Part shown: positions 5,622-8,544 of the stretch, one piece after another
Layout of the letters: each line of letters starts with the position of its first letter
How positions within the stretch are numbered: the stretch's first letter is position 1
Notes under the pieces: generated by a model
Seen by the model: only the letters and a program-made list of their open reading frames with translations
The model's database searches: none
What the model was told of the DNA's origin: nothing
From: a bacterium
GTDB taxonomy: Bacteria; Patescibacteriota; Patescibacteriia; Patescibacteriales; Patescibacteriaceae
DNA length: 8,544 nucleotides
Direction: 5' to 3'
Assembly: GCA_021818075.1 (NCBI GenBank)
Contig: JAKAFD010000033.1
Coordinates: 1-8,544, forward strand
Position numbers and translations under genes: made by a program

Positions 5622-7937
5622 TTAATTACTAATTAAGATTTTGCCGGTTAAACCGTTAAGTTTAAACAGATAAACTCCAACCGGTAATTGTTCCAAATTA
5701 AATTGTCCGGTACTGCCTGTTGACCACTTATTATCAATCAGATTGCCCAAGCAATCATAGATTGATAACTGTACCCAATCAGCGTCCAGCCGGTACTCCA
5801 GCACTTTATCTTTGAGTTGCCATTGACCATTAGCGGTCAGATCGGTCACGGCGGAAATTCCCACCAGATTTTGCAAGATGGTTAAATCATAAATATTAAT
5901 AAAACCATCATTGTTTAAATCTGCCGCCCAAATCTGATAGAGAGTCGGACGAATTTCTCCGCTTAAGATTTTAATCAGCACTTCTACATCCAGTTTGGTC
6001 AGCTGTCCGTCGCCAAACTGCTGGCTGACATCGCCTTTCAGGAATTGCCAGTAAACTTCCGTCAGGAAATTTATGCTGATAAACATGGCTTTGGTTTGAT
6101 TTAGCACTCGTCCGTCCAAACCGGAAGCGATGATATTTCTCACCCAAAAATCCATGCCCCAAGGCGGTAAATCAGTAAACTCAATTACCAACTTCATTAT
6201 CGCCCGAGGATTAAGGCTTTGCGGATTGGGCAACAGCGGCTGACCAATGTCTACCACTGAATAAACCACATGATAAGTGGACAAACTGCTGACTTCGCCG
6301 ACCTTTTGAATCGTAATGTTAACATTATTATCCGTCTGGAAATCGGTGGTCAGTGGTATAACTTGTTTAAGCGTCATGTAGTAGGGCAACTGGACATCAA
6401 AGGTGATGCCGCCGGTTGTTTCTACTATATTATTCATAAACCATAGCCACTCCATCGTCCCCTGACCGGCGCGGCGTAATTGAGTGACCGGTGTAATCCA
6501 ATTAGCGGCTTTGGTTAAAAAGTATTTAACCAATAAAGCCGGGTCGTTTTGCCGGAAGTCAACCATCAGACTGATTGGTCCGTCAACTTTTAACTCCACA
6601 CCGTCTCGTTTTACCCGCACGCCGCCAAAAATCAATTCCTGCCTGCCAACCACTTCAGGCGCGAAGCCTAAAGTTATCCGCATAAACTTGGTGGCATTGA
6701 GACTTGGTCCCAAAGGATTGGTTAAGGAAATTTTTACGGCGAAAGTGTTATTGCCGACATCAGTCAACTCATAACTGCCGGTACTGCCAAAAAATTCTAT
6801 GGCTGTCGGGACTTTAAGATACACTTTGTCCGGCAGGATAAAGTCAAAAGTGACTTCATCAAAACCGAAGTTGGAAATGTAGCTAAAGTCCAGATAAGCT
6901 TCTTGTTTTTGCCGGTCAACCGAAAAGTCAACGGCATAAGCAAAATCTTTCGGCGTCGGCGGTTGTCCTAAATCTAAGTTGAACAACCAATCCGGTCCGG
7001 TTTTTAGACTTCCGTCAGCTAAACCCCAAGCCAAGAAATTCATGGCTTGAACTTGCCTTAGTCCGCTGCCTGACGACGGCAGCCTTAAATCAATTTCTGC
7101 CAAAGCTGAATATTGATCCAAGCTGGGACCGTAAGCTGCATCAGTGGCAGCCATTAAAGTCACCACATAATAATCCCGATTATCAATGGTCCCGGCTTTT
7201 TCCACGACCGCTTGGCGACCGGCTTGAGGCTGGGCCAAACTAATCACGGGGTCAGTCAGGTCGGTCGGCACTATCAGCGTAAAGATTAATTTACTGACAT
7301 TGAATTTGGTTTTAAAATCCAAAAACAATTTAGCCAAATTATTCTGCCGCTCTATCTGCGACGTCAGCCTAACTAATACCGAATCGGTTTTAACGTCCGG
7401 CGGCTCATTACCTAAATAAAAGACAATGGTTGCCGGCGGTAAAGTTACGGTAACATTACCACTATTATCATTAACGCCATTGATGACGATGTCAGATAAC
7501 GTTACTGTTATGGTGTCGTAATTCGGCAGCGCTTCCAGCGCCACAAAATTTTCCATAATTTTACGGCTGACTTCCGAGCGAGCCCAATAATTGACCGGCT
7601 GATTCGCCACTATCAGAAAATTGCTGACGGTGTCGGATATCCGGGAAGTGTCCATGGTCCATTTGTTTGAGTCCAAGCTGAAGCCATCGCTTAATACCGG
7701 ACGAGCCGGTATCATCTTGGCTTTAAGCCGACTATGCAAAGCGGTGACGCTTATCTTGAATTTGATAGTGTCAACCAAAAAATTGTTTTTCAGGTTGAAA
7801 TCAAATTTCAAATGCGGACCGATATCGCCGGTACGATTGGCGATACCATTGGTTAAGGTTATTTCTGCCTGTTGGGCAAAAACATCAACTGATAGCATTA
7901 CTATCAGCACCAAGACGGTTAAGAATACTTTTTTCAC
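5622..7937 (-). CDS. Secreted multi-domain protein: cohesin-like repeats, dockerin-like module, sorting-domain-like C-terminus
   Basis: A 771-residue exported protein. Residues 1-21 form a signal peptide (MKKVFLTVLV..., cleavage probably after VFA at 19-21). Residues 22-625 look like four beta-sandwich units of roughly 120-150 residues (about 22-177, 185-325, 335-462, 490-625). Each contains an amphipathic stretch like FDEVTFDFILP, a variable middle, a strand like YVVTL or FAVKISL, and a PxLxxxA-like element before the next strand, reminiscent of cohesin folds. Residues 635-690 are dockerin-like. The second calcium loop is canonical (D673, N675, D677, D684 in DLNNDGFINIYD); the first (635-650) has extra residues before GDG. 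Residues 720-771 (VQLSIYDCLGNLID, then LPVGVYLFKLNG) resemble a type IX secretion type A sorting domain. The start is GTG, chosen for the GGAGA site upstream and the lysine-rich signal start. It is monocistronic, between a promoter and a terminator. A surface adhesion or scaffolding role is inferred; no catalytic motif was found. Confidence 0.85.
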   Translation of the reverse strand: MKKVFLTVLVLIVMLSVDVFAQQAEITLTNGIANRTGDIGPHLKFDFNLKNNFLVDTIKFKISVTALHSRLKAKMIPARPVLSDGFSLDSNKWTMDTSRISDTVSNFLIVANQPVNYWARSEVSRKIMENFVALEALPNYDTITVTLSDIVINGVNDNSGNVTVTLPPATIVFYLGNEPPDVKTDSVLVRLTSQIERQNNLAKLFLDFKTKFNVSKLIFTLIVPTDLTDPVISLAQPQAGRQAVVEKAGTIDNRDYYVVTLMAATDAAYGPSLDQYSALAEIDLRLPSSGSGLRQVQAMNFLAWGLADGSLKTGPDWLFNLDLGQPPTPKDFAYAVDFSVDRQKQEAYLDFSYISNFGFDEVTFDFILPDKVYLKVPTAIEFFGSTGSYELTDVGNNTFAVKISLTNPLGPSLNATKFMRITLGFAPEVVGRQELIFGGVRVKRDGVELKVDGPISLMVDFRQNDPALLVKYFLTKAANWITPVTQLRRAGQGTMEWLWFMNNIVETTGGITFDVQLPYYMTLKQVIPLTTDFQTDNNVNITIQKVGEVSSLSTYHVVYSVVDIGQPLLPNPQSLNPRAIMKLVIEFTDLPPWGMDFWVRNIIASGLDGRVLNQTKAMFISINFLTEVYWQFLKGDVSQQFGDGQLTKLDVEVLIKILSGEIRPTLYQIWAADLNNDGFINIYDLTILQNLVGISAVTDLTANGQWQLKDKVLEYRLDADWVQLSIYDCLGNLIDNKWSTGSTGQFNLEQLPVGVYLFKLNGLTGKILISN

Positions 7938-7943
7938 TATAAA

Positions 7944-7948
7944 TCTCC
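7944..7948 (-). promoter_or_regulatory. Ribosome binding site deciding the GTG start
   Basis: GGAGA on the minus strand, six bases upstream of the GTG at 7937. It is the only good Shine-Dalgarno sequence in front of any gene start in this window and supports the GTG rather than a later methionine, since the lysine-rich start of the signal peptide would otherwise be lost. Confidence 0.8.
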
Positions 7949-8029
7949 AAAAAAATGAAACATCTTTTATTTAATTTTAAATTTACTGTCTATATATACA
8001 AATTTACTTACCATTTATGTCAGAACAAC

Positions 8030-8058
8030 AAAATATCATATTTTATTAAATTTGTCAA
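8030..8058 (-). promoter_or_regulatory. Candidate sigma-70-type promoter of the dockerin protein gene
   Basis: The minus strand shows a perfect TTGACA -35 box (8058-8053) and, after 17 bases, TATTTT (8035-8030), a four-of-six match to TATAAT. Neighbouring registers such as GATATT are possible. Transcription would start near 8023, leaving an AT-rich leader of roughly 85 bases before the GTG. A second, weaker option inside that leader is CTGACA followed after 19 bases by TATATA around 7994-8000. The promoter lies directly behind the terminator of the upstream gene, which supports an independent transcription unit. Confidence 0.6.
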
Positions 8059-8074
8059 TGTTTAAAACCAAAAT

Positions 8075-8094
8075 AAAAAGGCCTTAACGGCCTT
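8075..8094 (-). terminator. Intrinsic terminator after the upstream GT4 gene
   Basis: On the minus strand AAGGCC (8094-8089) and GGCCTT (8083-8078) form a 6-bp stem around a five-base loop (GTTAA), followed by a T-rich run (TTTTTATTTT including the last stem bases). It begins 17 bases after the TAA of the GT4 gene. The stem is short but GC-rich at its core. Confidence 0.75.
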
Positions 8095-8110
8095 AAAAAA
8101 ATGGCTAAAA

Positions 8111-8544
8111 TTAAACACTTTCTAATATTTTTAAAGTTTCCTTAGCGCATTTTTCCCAACTAAATTGTTTAACCCGTTCTAATCCCGCCTCTTTTAGCTT
8201 ATTGCGCAAAGGCTCATTTTGGACAATGGCGGCAATTTTTTCCGACATGTCACGAACATTGTCGGGGTTAAAAAGCAGCGCCGCTTCACCGGCGATTTCC
8301 GGTATGGCCGCCGTATCAGAGGCGGCAATCGGCGTGCCCGAGGCCATGGCTTGCAACAAGGGAATGCCGAAGCCTTCGTACTTGGTTGGAAAAATAAAAG
8401 CGTCGGCGCCGGCAAAAATACAGGGCAGGTGCCGCTCCTCCACCCAGCCGGTCGTCATCACTTCGCCGTCCACATTAAATTCATTAATCAGATATTTAAT
8501 TTCATCGTAACCGAAACTGGCGTCGCCGACCAAATAAAGATCGG
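8111..8544 (-). CDS. GT4 family glycosyltransferase, C-terminal part (cut by window edge)
   Basis: The reading frame is open to the right edge, so this is the C-terminal 143 or so residues of a longer gene. An in-frame TTG at 8533 is not a credible start, because coding sequence (DLY) continues upstream of it and it falls inside the donor-binding domain. The visible part has the full second half of the GT4 donor domain: LVGDASFGYDEI, then GWVEERHLPCIFAGADAFIF, the EX7E motif in YEGFGIPLLQAMASGTP, AIPEIAGEAALLFNP, and the closing RVKQFSWEKCAKETLKIL helix. In the EX7E position the second acid is glutamine (E-GFGIPLL-Q), a variant seen in some family members. The sequence resembles mannosyltransferase-type GT4 enzymes of surface polysaccharide clusters, but the sugar cannot be assigned. 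It ends at its own terminator, so the glycan genes continue to the right as a separate unit. Confidence 0.92.
   Translation of the reverse strand, partial: DLYLVGDASFGYDEIKYLINEFNVDGEVMTTGWVEERHLPCIFAGADAFIFPTKYEGFGIPLLQAMASGTPIAASDTAAIPEIAGEAALLFNPDNVRDMSEKIAAIVQNEPLRNKLKEAGLERVKQFSWEKCAKETLKILESV

Noticed and set aside
7621..7974. Plus-strand open frame of 117 codons ending in the leader of the dockerin gene
   Set aside because: It is antisense to the signal peptide and first repeat, has no ribosome binding site or family likeness, and runs across the regulatory region.
8111..8533. A complete small gene starting at TTG 8533
   Set aside because: The frame stays open to the window edge with matching family sequence before the TTG, so the gene is simply cut off.
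1..8544. CRISPR array, tRNA, rRNA, insertion sequence, attachment site or prophage remnant
   Set aside because: No direct repeats with spacers, cloverleaf-like sequence, transposase motif or flanking inverted repeats were found by reading both strands.

Overview
All recognisable genes in this window lie on the minus strand, so the text below reads from right (8544) to left (1). The window holds seven genes plus one N-terminal gene fragment. No tRNA, rRNA, CRISPR array, transposase or phage gene was seen, and no gap between genes exceeds about 175 bases. The DNA is a mosaic of AT-rich codons (TTA, AAA, ATT) and GCC/GGC-rich words. Most genes have no clear Shine-Dalgarno sequence. Small genes are packed tightly, and the content is mostly cell-surface glycan synthesis plus secreted repeat proteins. 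This fits an uncultured bacterium, perhaps of the Patescibacteria/CPR type, where subtilases with FG-GAP repeats and glycosyltransferase clusters are common. One protein carries a tail resembling the type IX secretion sorting domain of the Bacteroidota/FCB group, so the lineage stays open. The standard bacterial code fits every gene.

Right part (8544-5570): first comes the C-terminal part of a GT4 glycosyltransferase (8544-8111), ending in a compact intrinsic terminator. A terminator-promoter spacer follows, with a perfect TTGACA -35 box and a long AT-rich leader. Then comes a large secreted protein (7937-5622) starting at GTG behind the best ribosome binding site of the window. It has a signal peptide, about four cohesin-like beta-sandwich repeats, a two-loop dockerin-like module and a C-terminal sorting-domain-like tail. 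It ends at a strong intrinsic terminator with a 10-bp stem.

Left part (5520-1): a second transcription unit appears to start from tandem TATACT boxes just before the next gene, which could give a nearly leaderless mRNA. It encodes a secreted subtilisin-family (S8) protease with an FG-GAP beta-propeller (5478-3391), an NAD-dependent sugar-nucleotide epimerase/decarboxylase-like enzyme (3376-2339), a soluble GT2 glycosyltransferase of the polyprenyl-phosphate sugar synthase type (2342-1683), its small membrane partner DUF2304 (1681-1355), a GT4 glycosyltransferase (1309-143) and the start of another GT4 (137-1). Gaps are 14, -4, 1, 45 and 5 bases, so this looks like one operon. A likely reading is that the enzymes make and transfer a modified sugar for a surface glycan, while the protease acts outside the membrane. 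The link between protease and glycan is inferred from gene order only.

The points most worth following are the multi-domain dockerin protein, the epimerase with UXS-like scaffold but replaced active-site residues, the protease-propeller at the head of a glycan operon, and a heptanucleotide tandem repeat at 1314-1348.
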